26,978 bases of DNA from DATKMS01 sp041497995 (GCA_041497995.1 JBGQHM010000044.1:1-26978); one strand, 5' to 3'; positions 1 to 8,887 are shown, counted from the first letter of the stretch. Translations and numbers: made by a program. The notes: generated by a model from the letters alone, not told the origin.

Positions 1-2
1 CG

Positions 3-62
3 CAGGGAAATTGGAGCGCCGACTACGTGCGGCTGCGCTTTGCAGCGACCAAACCTCGCTGA
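3..62 (+). CDS. possible C-terminal end of a gene cut by the window edge
   Basis: One plus-strand frame is open from the left edge to a TGA at 60-62 and would end in a short segment reading NWSADYVRLRFAATKPR. The alternation of aromatic and charged residues looks like a terminal beta strand, but 19 residues are too few to assign a family. It may be a chance open frame. Confidence 0.2.
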   Translation, partial: QGNWSADYVRLRFAATKPR

Positions 63-480
63 GCGCGAAGGCCCGTGCTTCACGGCGTGCCGGGCTGAAC
101 ACCTTCGTTCAAGATCCGCCCCCGGAACGTACTGAATTGTACAACGGACATGATCCGGTGACGTGCCGGCCGTTGCCCCCGCTTGGCATGTCGCTTGCCC
201 TTAGCCTCATCCATCAATCGGGAGGTAGGGCGATGCAAGTGATTGCGGTCGGGAAGTGGTCGAAGGAGGACAAGCGGTGGAAGATGCTGGTAGCGTTACG
301 TCGGCCGGGTGGCAGCGCTCCTACCACTCCAGCGCTGTCAGGTCGCCGGACCCCCGTTAAAGCACTCCCTCTCAAACACCCGAGCAATTAGATCAGCTCG
401 GTCCCCCCCAACACCCCGCCCGGGGAGGCAGGATCTCCTCCTCCTGTCTCGTCGGGCGGCGGTCCACTCGATCAACGGGG
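63..480. other. 418-base stretch without a convincing gene
   Basis: No frame gives a recognisable protein. The only point of interest is a purine-rich GGGAGGTAGGG block at 220-230 just before an ATG at 233 (separate entry). GC-rich tracts at 410-450 lie downstream of the minus-strand gene ending at 481, but I see no clear stem followed by a T-run that would count as a terminator. Confidence 0.4.
233..391 (+). CDS. possible small ORF, 52 residues, unknown
   Basis: The ATG at 233 follows a strong purine-rich ribosome-binding sequence (GGGAGGTAGGG, 220-230) at short spacing, which is the only reason to list it. The product would start MQVIAVGKWSKEDKRWKMLV and then become a low-information Pro/Ser/Arg-rich tail. 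The first 20 residues look more protein-like than the rest. I do not recognise it. It could equally be a spurious frame in a non-coding stretch. Confidence 0.2.
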   Translation: MQVIAVGKWSKEDKRWKMLVALRRPGGSAPTTPALSGRRTPVKALPLKHPSN

Positions 481-654
481 TCAGGCGGCATCGCCGGTCT
501 CGCCGGGGCGCACGTAGACCCGAATCTGAATGATCCGGCGGCACGTAGGACATGGAATGTCCTTGATGACCGGGTAGCTCGCGATCCCCTTCGCGAGGCG
601 CGCAACGTATGCATCGCGCGCGCGCTGACAACACGGTTGTAGTGCTTCTGCCAT
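481..654 (-). CDS. 57-residue hypothetical protein with a CPTC zinc knuckle
   Basis: I choose the ATG at 654 because GGAGAG lies a few bases upstream; the longer in-frame extension to 867 only overlaps mltG in another frame. The product has a Cys pair at residues 8-9 and a CPTC motif at 35-38 followed by a basic stretch and a beta-like segment (IIQIRVYVRP). A single CxxC could pair with the N-terminal cysteines or with a second subunit to bind zinc. It lies 43 bases downstream of mltG on the same strand and is probably cotranscribed with it. I do not recognise a named family. The good start signal and protein-like composition support it being real. Confidence 0.5.
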   Translation of the reverse strand: MAEALQPCCQRARDAYVARLAKGIASYPVIKDIPCPTCRRIIQIRVYVRPGETGDAA

Positions 655-697
655 AGCATCTCTCCGCGCCGGAGAGTGTCGAGTTTCGCTACCGTGG

Positions 698-1714
698 TCA
701 AGGGCTGCCGGGGTTGCGACCGCCACGCCCTGCCGCGCGCTGGAAGCGGGCGACGGCGCGATTGTGTTCGTCGAGTGTCCCCGAGAACTCGTGCGTGCCG
801 TCGTTGCGCGAAACGAAGTACAGGTACGAGACCGGCGCCGGCGCCAGCGCCGCCTCGAGCGCTGCACGCCCCGGATTGCAGATCGGTCCCGGCGGCAAGC
901 CGCGATAGCGATACGTGTTGTAGGGCGTGTCGATGGTCAGGTCCGCCGCTGTGGGCACGCCACCGTCTTCGCGGCCATAGACCGCCGTCGGATCGGACTG
1001 CAGCAACATGCCGATGCGCAGGCGGTTGTGAAACACGGCGGAGACCAACATCCGTTCCTGCACCGCGCCGGTTTCCTTTTCGATCAGTGAGCCGAGCGTC
1101 ACCATGTCCGGCTCACTCATGCCAGCGGTGACGCGTCGCGCGCGTAACGCCGCGGCTTGCTCGCGAAAGCGGCTCACCATGGTGCGCAGGATCTCTCCGG
1201 GTGTCGTGCTCCACGCGAACGCGTACGTGTCGGGGAAGACGTAGCCTTCCAAACCGCTGGCTGGAAGATCCAACTCGAGGAGAACGTCGGGATCTTGCGC
1301 CAGACAGAGAAACTGATCCGCACCGCCAAAGCCTGCCGTAGCCAGCAGCCCCGCCACTTGGCGGAGCGTACTGCCCTCGGGAATCGTGACGCGATGCAGC
1401 GCCGCCGCCGGGGACCGCAAGCGTGCCAGCACGTCGACAGGCGCCAGCGGCCGATCGAAGCGATAGTCGCCGCTACGCACCAGCCGATCGAGTCCGTACC
1501 AGCGGGCCCACAGGCGCAAGAGGCGGGGATGCCGCACCACTCCTGCCGCACACAACCGCGCGCTCGTCACGCCGAATGGCTCGCCTGCTGCCACCGACAC
1601 CAGCGCTCCACCCGGTGGCAACGGTGCCGGCGTCTGCAGATCACGCCACGCCCAGAAGGCGCCGCCAACCGTCAGCAGCGCCAGTGTCGCAATGCATGCC
1701 ACCAAACGTTTCAT
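698..1714 (-). CDS. mltG: endolytic murein transglycosylase MltG (YceG family)
   Basis: MltG is an inner-membrane lytic transglycosylase that cuts nascent glycan strands and so releases or terminates them during peptidoglycan synthesis. The 338-residue product begins with one membrane anchor (about residues 5-23), followed by a LysM-like segment (about 35-105) and the YceG domain. The family signature LGSLIEKETG is at 207-216, with Glu212 matching the catalytic glutamate of the E. coli enzyme, followed by the conserved NRLRIGMLLQSDPTAVYG run and the IDTPYNTYRYRGLPPGPICN segment. The length is normal for the family. The Met at 1714 gives a complete anchor, so it is the likely start. It is transcribed away from the enoyl-CoA hydratase gene, and a repeat element lies in the shared upstream region. 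Confidence 0.93.
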   Translation of the reverse strand: MKRLVACIATLALLTVGGAFWAWRDLQTPAPLPPGGALVSVAAGEPFGVTSARLCAAGVVRHPRLLRLWARWYGLDRLVRSGDYRFDRPLAPVDVLARLRSPAAALHRVTIPEGSTLRQVAGLLATAGFGGADQFLCLAQDPDVLLELDLPASGLEGYVFPDTYAFAWSTTPGEILRTMVSRFREQAAALRARRVTAGMSEPDMVTLGSLIEKETGAVQERMLVSAVFHNRLRIGMLLQSDPTAVYGREDGGVPTAADLTIDTPYNTYRYRGLPPGPICNPGRAALEAALAPAPVSYLYFVSRNDGTHEFSGTLDEHNRAVARFQRAAGRGGRNPGSP

Positions 1715-1786
1715 CGCTCGACCAGACCGCTCCGCCCCCGACTGGGATTTCTTATCACGCGCTCCATCCGGTCGCGACGACTGAGG

Positions 1787-1883
1787 AGCTGTCAGCCTTC
1801 AGCGGTCAGCCATCAGCTAGAATTCTCAAGAGGGGAATTCCCTCATTCAGAAGCTGAGAGCTGACCGCTGAGTGCTGACAGCT
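1787..1883. repeat. 97-bp inverted repeat with 7-bp periodic arms
   Basis: Two 32-base arms (1787-1818 and 1852-1883) are inverse complements at 28 of 32 positions. Each arm is itself a run of 7-bp units of the form NNNTCAG/CTGANNN, for example GTCAGCC, TTCAGCG, GTCAGCC, ATCAGCT. The 33-base loop holds two GAATTC sites and a small GAGGG/CCCTC stem. It lies in the divergent spacer between mltG and the enoyl-CoA hydratase gene. It has the layout of the element at 14213-14304 but a different unit sequence. Confidence 0.85.
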
Positions 1884-1949
1884 TCCGCCGCCAGTTGTCT
1901 TGAATCACGCAGGGCAGTACAACCGCCACACAACAAGGAGGCGCACGCC

Positions 1950-2792
1950 ATGGCGGCACGATATGCGGATTTCACTGCTCTCAAGATCCACGTCGAACGC
2001 GGCGTCGCGTGGGTGACCATCGATCATCCGCCGATCAATTTGTTCGACATGGTGCTCATTCAAGAAATGGATCGGGTCGGGCGCGAGGTGGAAGCCGACG
2101 ACGACGTGCGTGTCGTCGTGCTGCAGAGTGCCAACCCCGAGTTCTTCATCGCACATGCCGACGTCACGCTCATCCAGCAGCTACCGAAGGACGTACCGGC
2201 GAAGCCGACAAAGCTGGGCTGGTTCCATCAGATGGTTGAGCGCTTCCGCACCATGCCGAAGGCCACGATCGGCAAAATCGAAGGCCGCGCGCGTGGTGGT
2301 GGCAGCGAGCTGTTGCTGTCGCTCGACATGCGTTTCGGTGCGATCGGCCGCGCCGTCCTCGGGCAGCCGGAAGTTGCAGTTGGCATCATTCCCGGCGGCA
2401 GCGGCACGCAGCGCTTGCCGCGATTGATAGGACGTGGAAGGGCCTTGGAGGTTGTCCTCGGATGCGACGACTTTCCCGCCGAGTTGGCGGAACGTTACGG
2501 CTACATCAACCGCGCCTTGGCGCCGGAAGAGTTGTCGCCCTTCGTCGAACGCCTCGCCTACCGCATCGCGTCGTTCCCCGCGTCAGCCATCGCCTTGGCA
2601 AAGGCGTCCGTCAACGCCGCCGAGCTCCCGATTGTCGAGGGTCTGCTCGAAGAAGCTCACTACTTCAACCAGACCCTCGCCACCAAGGAAGCGCAAGACC
2701 GCATGGCGGCTTTCATGGCGGCCGGTGGACAGACATACGAAGTGGAGCTCGCCGGCATCGGCGCCGAGGCGAACTCTGTCAGACGCCGTTGA
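1950..2792 (+). CDS. enoyl-CoA hydratase/isomerase family protein
   Basis: The crotonase fold enzyme, probably hydrating a trans-2-enoyl-CoA or isomerising an acyl-CoA in fatty or aromatic acid breakdown. The ATG at 1950 follows AAGGAGG (1935-1941) at good spacing; the frame stays open upstream but without such a site. The 280-residue product has the crotonase core: the oxyanion-hole strand NPEFFIAHADV (62-72), the second oxyanion segment with GGGSEL (116-121) and LGQPEVAVGIIPGGSGTQRL (137-156). Both glutamates used by true hydratases seem to be kept, Glu120 and Glu141. The loop between 72 and 95 is lengthened compared with short hydratases. It stands alone on this strand, so the substrate is unknown. 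Confidence 0.88.
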   Translation: MAARYADFTALKIHVERGVAWVTIDHPPINLFDMVLIQEMDRVGREVEADDDVRVVVLQSANPEFFIAHADVTLIQQLPKDVPAKPTKLGWFHQMVERFRTMPKATIGKIEGRARGGGSELLLSLDMRFGAIGRAVLGQPEVAVGIIPGGSGTQRLPRLIGRGRALEVVLGCDDFPAELAERYGYINRALAPEELSPFVERLAYRIASFPASAIALAKASVNAAELPIVEGLLEEAHYFNQTLATKEAQDRMAAFMAAGGQTYEVELAGIGAEANSVRRR

Positions 2793-3138
2793 TGGCGGGT
2801 CAATGTTACCGAGGTCAAACCAGTAGATCGCGGCTTGCAGGTTCCGCGCGTCCGCGCAGAATGCCGACGTCGGTAACGCCAGCCGCCTCTACTTGCAGAA
2901 CTGCTCCTGGCTCGCGCAGATCGCCACACGGCAGCCGAACGTCCATCCTCCGAAGCGTCGATCGTGCCGCGCCCCGGTTCCGCCTTCGACACAGGAGGAT
3001 CGCAACCGCAACGGCAGGAGGAAGGGCATTGCCGCACCCTATGTTGACTTGGCTCGGGGAGTGGTTTACTCGCGCTCCAGAGGTGAGCCAGCGGCAACGC
3101 CCACAGCCATCGGGCAAAAAGAAACGCAAGGTTGATTC
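2793..3138. other. 346-base spacer without a recognisable gene
   Basis: Open frames here have no protein-like composition or recognisable motif, and none has a good ribosome-binding site. The stretch presumably carries the promoter of the gene at 3139. Only a weak AAGG at 3128-3131 precedes that start. I see no stem-loop with a T-run after the enoyl-CoA hydratase stop. Confidence 0.4.
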
Positions 3139-5631
3139 GTGAACGTAAGAGCAAAGTGCGCCATCGCCTCTGCGATCCTTGTCGCTGTAGTGCTGACTCA
3201 CTCCGCGGTGGCCACGACTCCGTACCCATCGGCGCCACTGTACAACCCCAGCCACCCGATCTCTAACGATCCGAAGTTTCCTTACAATCCAAACAATTTC
3301 TCGCCCGCTGCTGGCATCAATCTGACGACTGTTCCACCAGCCACGAGTGCCGCTGATGCAGATATGAAGTTCAATGGGCGAACCGCAGCAGTGATTGCCT
3401 ACGCTGCAAACGAACCCCTGGCCGGAGGTAATGGTGAAACCTACATGGCCCAACTCCTGGAGAAGTGGGCGTACCCCGAGTACTTCAACGCCAATCCTGA
3501 CGGTTACCCGATGCCGGCGGTGGCTTCCATCCTGAACCATTCCCTTGGCCTTGCGGGTACGGACGGAGGAATCGAAGGAACTCCGTTCGGGAGTGATGAA
3601 TATGATTTTACCTTGAACTACTACATTCCGCTGATTTATCGATACTACCAACCACTCATGGACAACGGTGCCGCCGACTATATCATTAACTATCTGATAG
3701 GGCAGGCAACCCTTGCGGGACTTCCCTCCGGCCGCCCTGTGGTGGGCAACCTGTCCACCACGTACACCGAATGGCTCCATGTTCCAGATGTCATCGACAT
3801 TCCTGAAACGGAAAACCATCTGCTGGGAATTTTCACCGCGAATTATTTGGGCAACCAGCTTCTGTACCAACGGACTCAACAGCGGGCCAATGACAACGTG
3901 CGAAACGGAGACCGGGGAAACGGCGCACCCAACACAACCAGCGAGCTGCTCCTGACATTGCGGGGATTTCTGAGGGACGACTTTCAGGAGTACAATGGCC
4001 GGCCGTATCAGGATTTTTCCATGTCGGCACTGTTGAACTTGGCCAGCTACGCATATGATGATCGGGTGAGGTTGGCAGCGCGCATGGTGCTCGACTATGT
4101 CGCCGCAAAAATCGCCGTATCCAGCGAGGACCTGCGTCGAGCGCCTCCTTTCCGACGTCGCAATGAGCTGGTGCACTATGGACCAACCATCTCCGGCAAT
4201 TTCCCTGGCTCTCCATTGGCACTTGGCTCTCCATTGGCGGTCGCTTTTGGTGGGTACGAACCCGATCCGCAGATCGCCTACTACTCACTCCTGGCCGGGA
4301 ACACGGGGGTGTTTTTCTCACCCGCAGTGGCGGGCACGACTTCCCCACCTTTTTCAGCTGGATTTTTGCCGGGCAACTACAATTGGGAGATGGTACATGC
4401 GGGACTTTGTGACTACCGCATCCCCCCATCCATCCTCGATCTATTCATCACGAACGGGAACAGACAATTCTATCAATACTTTCACCATGGTTCAGGGAGC
4501 GGTGAATTTGCCGATGAGTTGTATGCAGGCTCGCCCAGCTATCTCATCAGCGCAGGGGGGCGTCCAACAACCTATTCCGCTGCCTCTCGAGCTGACGTCA
4601 AAGCCGGAGCACAAGTACTCCTCGACGCTCTAGCCCTTTATCTTGGCGGTCTGCCCGCGGCGGTTCTTGAGCCACTGATACAGGGCGTGGTGAACGGGAT
4701 GTCCAGTGACCTGGGCGCAGCCATGCCGACCCTTTTCTTGCCGGCCGACAAGGGCCTGGCGACTCCACCTGGCGATCCAAGCTCCTATACCTTGGCGTAC
4801 GACATCCAATTCGGCGAATACACCACCGATGAGTCAAAATCTCACCTTTGCGTCGCACCTGATTTTGCGTGTGGAGATAATGTCTACGTCCCACCCGGCA
4901 TCGGCAACGATCCGGGGAATGTGACCAACGGCAACTGGACCTTCGTGAATCACGGTGGCGCAATTGGCAAGCCCGGCTATTATCTGGCAATCTACCGCGT
5001 CGATAACGGGAATGGAGGCCGAGCGGGCCTGCTCGAAGCCTACGACACCTCGCGTTATCTTCCGAACACGTTTAATGCCACCCTGAGCTTCAATCAATTC
5101 ATGGCAGACGTGCTGGCAGCGAACCCGTCGCTCAATCTGCAGCTTGGGAACAACCAACCGAACAGCTACCTCACTCACTCCGGACAGAGCCTTACGTTTA
5201 CCATTTCACCACGCGGCCAGATCCTCTCGACCACTGCGATGAACCCGGCCCCCGCTTCGAACTCACAGTTCGCCGCTGGTACGATCCTGAACAGCGCGCA
5301 GGGTTCCGGTCTGGTAGTGATCTCAAACCCCACGCTCGGGACGTCGATTACGCTCGACATGAGAGACATCAATAACATCAGCCGAACCGATGAAAACGGC
5401 ACGGTGGAGTATGGGGGCGAGGAGGTCTGGGTAAACTTCAACTATGGCAGCAACCAAGGCGACTTTGCGCAGCCCTATCGTTCGCTGCACGATGCGATGA
5501 AGGCTACGGCATCCCCGCGTCCGGCGAAGGTCTTCAAAATCATCGCTGGCAGCGAACATGAAGCGATCACGATCAACCAACCGGTGACCCTGATAGCGGT
5601 GGGAGGACCGGTGGAGATCAGCGGGCAGTAG
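3139..5631 (+). CDS. 830-residue secreted protein of unknown function
   Basis: The GTG at 3139 is chosen because it gives a clean signal peptide (about residues 1-25, ending near HSAVA). The mature part is rich in Asn, Tyr, Gly and Pro. The region around residues 100-420 is helical in character, with long segments such as VPDVIDIPETENHLLGIF and YQDFSMSALLNLASYAYDD, reminiscent of alpha/alpha toroid polysaccharide-acting proteins, but I cannot name a family or catalytic residues. The last 70 residues (about 763-830) contain VNFNYGSNQGDF ... PYRSLHDAM and end in IAGSEHEAITINQPVTLIAV, a motif seen at the start of right-handed beta-helix or surface-display modules. It may be extracellular or cell-surface. 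GC content is lower than in neighbours. Transcribed towards the next gene. Confidence 0.85.
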   Translation: MNVRAKCAIASAILVAVVLTHSAVATTPYPSAPLYNPSHPISNDPKFPYNPNNFSPAAGINLTTVPPATSAADADMKFNGRTAAVIAYAANEPLAGGNGETYMAQLLEKWAYPEYFNANPDGYPMPAVASILNHSLGLAGTDGGIEGTPFGSDEYDFTLNYYIPLIYRYYQPLMDNGAADYIINYLIGQATLAGLPSGRPVVGNLSTTYTEWLHVPDVIDIPETENHLLGIFTANYLGNQLLYQRTQQRANDNVRNGDRGNGAPNTTSELLLTLRGFLRDDFQEYNGRPYQDFSMSALLNLASYAYDDRVRLAARMVLDYVAAKIAVSSEDLRRAPPFRRRNELVHYGPTISGNFPGSPLALGSPLAVAFGGYEPDPQIAYYSLLAGNTGVFFSPAVAGTTSPPFSAGFLPGNYNWEMVHAGLCDYRIPPSILDLFITNGNRQFYQYFHHGSGSGEFADELYAGSPSYLISAGGRPTTYSAASRADVKAGAQVLLDALALYLGGLPAAVLEPLIQGVVNGMSSDLGAAMPTLFLPADKGLATPPGDPSSYTLAYDIQFGEYTTDESKSHLCVAPDFACGDNVYVPPGIGNDPGNVTNGNWTFVNHGGAIGKPGYYLAIYRVDNGNGGRAGLLEAYDTSRYLPNTFNATLSFNQFMADVLAANPSLNLQLGNNQPNSYLTHSGQSLTFTISPRGQILSTTAMNPAPASNSQFAAGTILNSAQGSGLVVISNPTLGTSITLDMRDINNISRTDENGTVEYGGEEVWVNFNYGSNQGDFAQPYRSLHDAMKATASPRPAKVFKIIAGSEHEAITINQPVTLIAVGGPVEISGQ

Positions 5632-5674
5632 GTCGGGACGCGAAGCATTTGGGGCATGGTTCGCTTCAGAGAAC

Positions 5675-7285
5675 TTATTGGAGGGTGACTAGGACCAGCA
5701 CCAGCCCCGTCCCCCGCTGCAAGCCGGTCATCGCCTTGCCGATGATCGCACCGCGACCCTTCGCGTAGTTCGTCACTTTCATCGCGTGCCCCGGGGCGGC
5801 GGAAGTGGTCAGCAAGTCGCCTGGACTGATCGGACCGCCGGCGGCGTCGGCCCAGCAGTAGACACGGCCGTTCAACGCCACCGCCTGCTGGCCCGACGCA
5901 ACGGATCCTGTCTGGCCCATGATCATCCCGGGCACAACGCCGCCGGCTCCACTGATCACGCCTGCGACGCTACGGTCGTACGCACGGCTACTCACTCTGA
6001 GCTTTCCAGGGTGCTCGGGATCGATGGACACCACCAGACCCGGCTGCAGGTCTGCGAGCTCAGTACCCGTCGAAGCGGACGCGCTGCCAACGTCGAACTT
6101 CTCGGACAGATCGGCGCCCCCTTGGATCTCCAGAACGTTCACTCCCACATGGCCGGTGTCCTTGATGATGAGATCGTAGTTGGCAGGGCTGCCGGTTGTA
6201 CCCGGATCATTCGCCGTGTGGAAGAAGTACAACCCACCGTTGGTATGGCCGATCCCAAACCGATTGCCCGCACTATTGGCCTTCCAACCAATTGCGGCGG
6301 CGTTATCCAGCTCCAGCGCTCCCGTCCACCCCGCGCTCGTCCACTTTGGGCCTCCAGAAATCGCCAGACGGTGGTGGGGAGTGGTGTTGCCAATGCCGAC
6401 GCGGCCCGCCGAGTTGACCAGGAAGTATGTATCGGTCACGAAGGGAAAAGTGCTCTCGTTGATCGAACGAACCGACAGCATGCTCCCGGTCAGGTCGGGA
6501 ACCTGCGTACCGACGCGCCCAGCCCCCTGATCGATGGTCAGCCCTTCAAACGGGGCACCGAGTGTGCCGCCGCTGATATGCAGCAGCGATGTCGGTGTGG
6601 TCGTGCCGATGCCGACGTTGCCGCCGAAGGAGACGTTGCCGCCCGGGCTATTCAGGAACAAGTTTTTCGGGGCCCCAGCGGCATAGTCATAGGCGAACAC
6701 GTAGCCCGCATTCAAAGAAGATGAATAGCCGACGGCGACCCCTTCCCCGACGGTGCTTGGCAACGGCGTCGTATCCCCTTGGAACCAACTCGTGCCATTG
6801 ACGTGTAAGGAAAGCGAGTGCGGCGCGTCGGTGCCCGTAACGACGGAACTCGCCGACAGGGCCCCGCCCGCGTCCGCGGTCGCCGCGCTGAGCGCGCGAA
6901 TCGCGTAGGGCGTCGACGTGATTTGCGTGCGCGGTTGCACCATGTACGCGCCCGTGCTGCCCGCCTTGCGTACGCTCAACTCGAGGAAACGAGTGCCTCC
7001 AGGAAACGCCGCGGCACCGAAATCAAGTTGTGTGGTGAACGCCCCATTCGTCGCTTGAACGCTCGGTTGCGTAATGGTCGAGCCCACCTGGTTGCCCGCT
7101 CCGAGCGCGTCGTACAACTTGAACTGCATGTCGAAAGCGCCGTTGGCCGGTGAGCCATTGTCGTTCAGCTGGCCCTGGTAGGTAAACGTCGTCGTCTGAG
7201 CGCGCCCGGCGCCGGCCCAAAGAAGAACGGCGGTAACGACACAAAGAGACAGTGCACGGCACGGCCTCAAAATCGCTTGGTGCAT
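5675..7285 (-). CDS. secreted tail-fibre-like repeat protein
   Basis: A 536-residue exported protein with a signal peptide (about 1-29, cleavage near GRAQ). Residues about 30-130 form the common module starting FTYQGQLNDNGSPANGAFDM, found at the N-terminus of many bacterial surface proteins. The middle holds two fibre-type repeats, NVGIGTTTPTSLLHISGG and RVGIGNTTPHHRLAISGG, typical of trimeric phage tail-fibre-like shafts. The C-terminal about 125 residues (from ADLSEKFDV, through GLVVSIDPEHPGKL and YDRSVAGVISG, to GTGLVLVLVTLQ) form a widespread compact domain often ending such proteins. It is likely a surface or extracellular fibre; its ligand is unknown. GGGAGG lies upstream of the ATG at 7285. 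Convergent with the 830-residue secreted protein. Confidence 0.85.
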   Translation of the reverse strand: MHQAILRPCRALSLCVVTAVLLWAGAGRAQTTTFTYQGQLNDNGSPANGAFDMQFKLYDALGAGNQVGSTITQPSVQATNGAFTTQLDFGAAAFPGGTRFLELSVRKAGSTGAYMVQPRTQITSTPYAIRALSAATADAGGALSASSVVTGTDAPHSLSLHVNGTSWFQGDTTPLPSTVGEGVAVGYSSSLNAGYVFAYDYAAGAPKNLFLNSPGGNVSFGGNVGIGTTTPTSLLHISGGTLGAPFEGLTIDQGAGRVGTQVPDLTGSMLSVRSINESTFPFVTDTYFLVNSAGRVGIGNTTPHHRLAISGGPKWTSAGWTGALELDNAAAIGWKANSAGNRFGIGHTNGGLYFFHTANDPGTTGSPANYDLIIKDTGHVGVNVLEIQGGADLSEKFDVGSASASTGTELADLQPGLVVSIDPEHPGKLRVSSRAYDRSVAGVISGAGGVVPGMIMGQTGSVASGQQAVALNGRVYCWADAAGGPISPGDLLTTSAAPGHAMKVTNYAKGRGAIIGKAMTGLQRGTGLVLVLVTLQ

Positions 7286-7579
7286 TGGCTGTGGCCCTCC
7301 CTTTTACACGAACGAACTGCGGTGCCCCCGAATGACGCGCGATACTATTCACAAGCTGAACTGACCAACAAGGGACCCTCCGGTCGGGACTACGCCGGCA
7401 CCCGGCTTTACTCCGATGCGGGGAGCCGGTAAGCAGGCATCCACGAGTGGTCCTGCAGACGAGGAGATGTCGTGGCTTGCCCTGCGTTCGATGGCTCGAT
7501 CTCCGCCACATCCTTGTGTCGTCTCACAAGGACGGTCGATAGTTGGCCACATCGCAGATGGCGCGCTCGGACCGCGTCG
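7286..7579. other. divergent upstream region with a GC-rich hairpin
   Basis: This spacer separates two secreted-protein genes read in opposite directions and should hold both promoters. A strong stem-loop at 7402-7429 pairs CCGGCT with AGCCGG and, inside a 3-base bulge, CTCCG with CGGGG. There is no T-run beside it. It could be a 5' leader structure of either gene, but it did not match a riboswitch class I could name. Confidence 0.4.
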
Positions 7580-8299
7580 ATGGCGCGTGCCCGAGTCCTG
7601 CCAGCGGTGATTCTTATACTCACCGGGGCAAGTAACAATCGCGCGCTCGCACAGAGCGGCGGACCGTACGTCATCACATCGAGCGTGATCGCCGGCGGCG
7701 GCTCGACGGCATCTACCGACGCAGGGGAAACGCTGAGCGGCACCATCGGTCAGCCGCTTTCCGGGCCCGCGGCGGGCGCCATGACCGGCGGCGAGTTTGC
7801 CGTCAGCAGCGGCTTCTGGGAGCAACGCCAAGCCTCGGCTCCACCACCAACCGCGACTCTTACTATGGTCGCAACAGCCAGCACGACGCCGACCCTGAGC
7901 ACCACGCCGGCGCCGAGTCCGACAACCACGCCTGTGCCGCCGACACCGACGCGGACCGTCGTTGGAGGCGCGACGGCTACACCAACGGCGTCACTCGTTG
8001 CGACGGCGACCGCCACGCGCACCATCACCGGGACTCCGGCGACTGTCACACCGACTGGTTCGCCAACTGTCACACCGAGCCCGACAGCGCCCCCCACACC
8101 TAACCCAACCACGCCTTGCGTGGGCGACTGTGGAGGAAACGGGGAGGTGACCGTAGACGAATTGCTCGCGCTAGTGAACATCGCCCTCAACAACCAGTCG
8201 GTTACCGCCTGCCCCGTGGGCGATGCCAACCACGATGGTGAGATCACCATCGATGAGATTCTCACTGCAGTAAACAACGCGCTGAACGGATGCCCGTAA
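7580..8299 (+). CDS. secreted protein with Thr/Pro linker and dockerin-like EF-hand pair
   Basis: The ATG at 7580 gives a signal peptide (about 1-25, ending RALAQ); the longer in-frame start at 7472 would bury it. No strong ribosome-binding site precedes either. Residues 28-80 form a small module (YVITSSVIAGGGSTAS ... FAVSSGFWEQ) common at the N-terminus of exported proteins. Residues about 86-178 are a low-complexity Thr/Pro/Ala linker. Residues 180-239 are a dockerin-like pair: a degenerate first loop (GDCGGNGEVTVDEL) and a canonical calcium loop (DANHDGEITIDE), each followed by a helix, with framing cysteines. It may anchor or cross-link at the surface through a cohesin-like partner; one candidate partner module is encoded at 25516-26978. 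Confidence 0.82.
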   Translation: MARARVLPAVILILTGASNNRALAQSGGPYVITSSVIAGGGSTASTDAGETLSGTIGQPLSGPAAGAMTGGEFAVSSGFWEQRQASAPPPTATLTMVATASTTPTLSTTPAPSPTTTPVPPTPTRTVVGGATATPTASLVATATATRTITGTPATVTPTGSPTVTPSPTAPPTPNPTTPCVGDCGGNGEVTVDELLALVNIALNNQSVTACPVGDANHDGEITIDEILTAVNNALNGCP

Positions 8300-8398
8300 G
8301 AGCGGCGTTGCCACAGGCGCTTACTTCTGGATGGCTTCGCGCTCATTGACAGATCGGCCCCTCGCAACCATCATCCTGCGCATCCGGTGAGGGCACCT

Positions 8399-8887
8399 AT
8401 GATTTGCTCATCCTGCGGCGAGGAGAACCGCGACACGGCGAAGTTCTGCCTGGGGTGCGGACACGGCTTTGCGGCCGTCTGCTCCGGCTGCGGCGCGCAG
8501 CTGCCGCCGGTTGCACGATTCTGTGACGAGTGCGGCACTTCCCTCGGGGTGTCCGGGGTCGGGGATCAGGGGCCGGGGGAAACTCAAGCGAACCTCGACA
8601 CACGACACCCAACCCGCACACCAGCCGGCTACAGTCTCGACCGGCCAGTGTCGGAGGTCGTCATCCCTAACACCATTCAAGACGTGATCATGGCGCACAT
8701 CGACCGGCTCGGCGACGAGCCCAAGCGCGCCATTCAGACCGCCTCGGTGATCGGCCGCGAGTTCGCCGTGCGCCTGCTGCAGCGCGCCAGCGAGTTCGGC
8801 AACCGCGTCACGCCGCTGGTCGGTGAGCTGCGGGCGCCGGAGTTGATCTACACAGGCCTCCAGGAATTGAATCAATGGACCCACTGA
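8399..8887 (+). pseudogene. decayed zinc-ribbon/AAA-ATPase signalling gene with internal deletion
   Basis: The start at 8399 follows GGTGAGGG. Residues 1-47 are a double zinc ribbon (CSSCGEEN ... FCLGCG, then CSGCGAQL ... FCDECG) as found at the N-terminus of multi-domain adenylate-cyclase/AAA-ATPase/TPR proteins. After a short low-complexity join, the frame enters a segment (about 85-150, VIPNTIQDVIMAHIDRL ... IQTASVIGREFAVRLL) that in the intact family lies just after the P-loop ATPase core. The cyclase domain, the Walker motifs and the whole C-terminal TPR part are missing, and the last residues (ELNQWTH) are encoded by a repeat arm. The intact protein would be near 1000 residues; this has 162. 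It is best read as an internally deleted, truncated remnant, though a new short protein cannot be excluded. Confidence 0.72.

Noticed and set aside
2815..4176. 453-residue minus-strand open frame opposite the 830-residue secreted protein
   Set aside because: It is antisense to a gene with a signal peptide and protein-like composition; the translation has no recognisable motif.
7386..7440. Possible c-di-GMP (GEMM) riboswitch in the divergent leader
   Set aside because: A strong hairpin with CCGG and AGCCGG is present, but the conserved GEMM segments and the tetraloop-receptor pairing are not visible on either strand.
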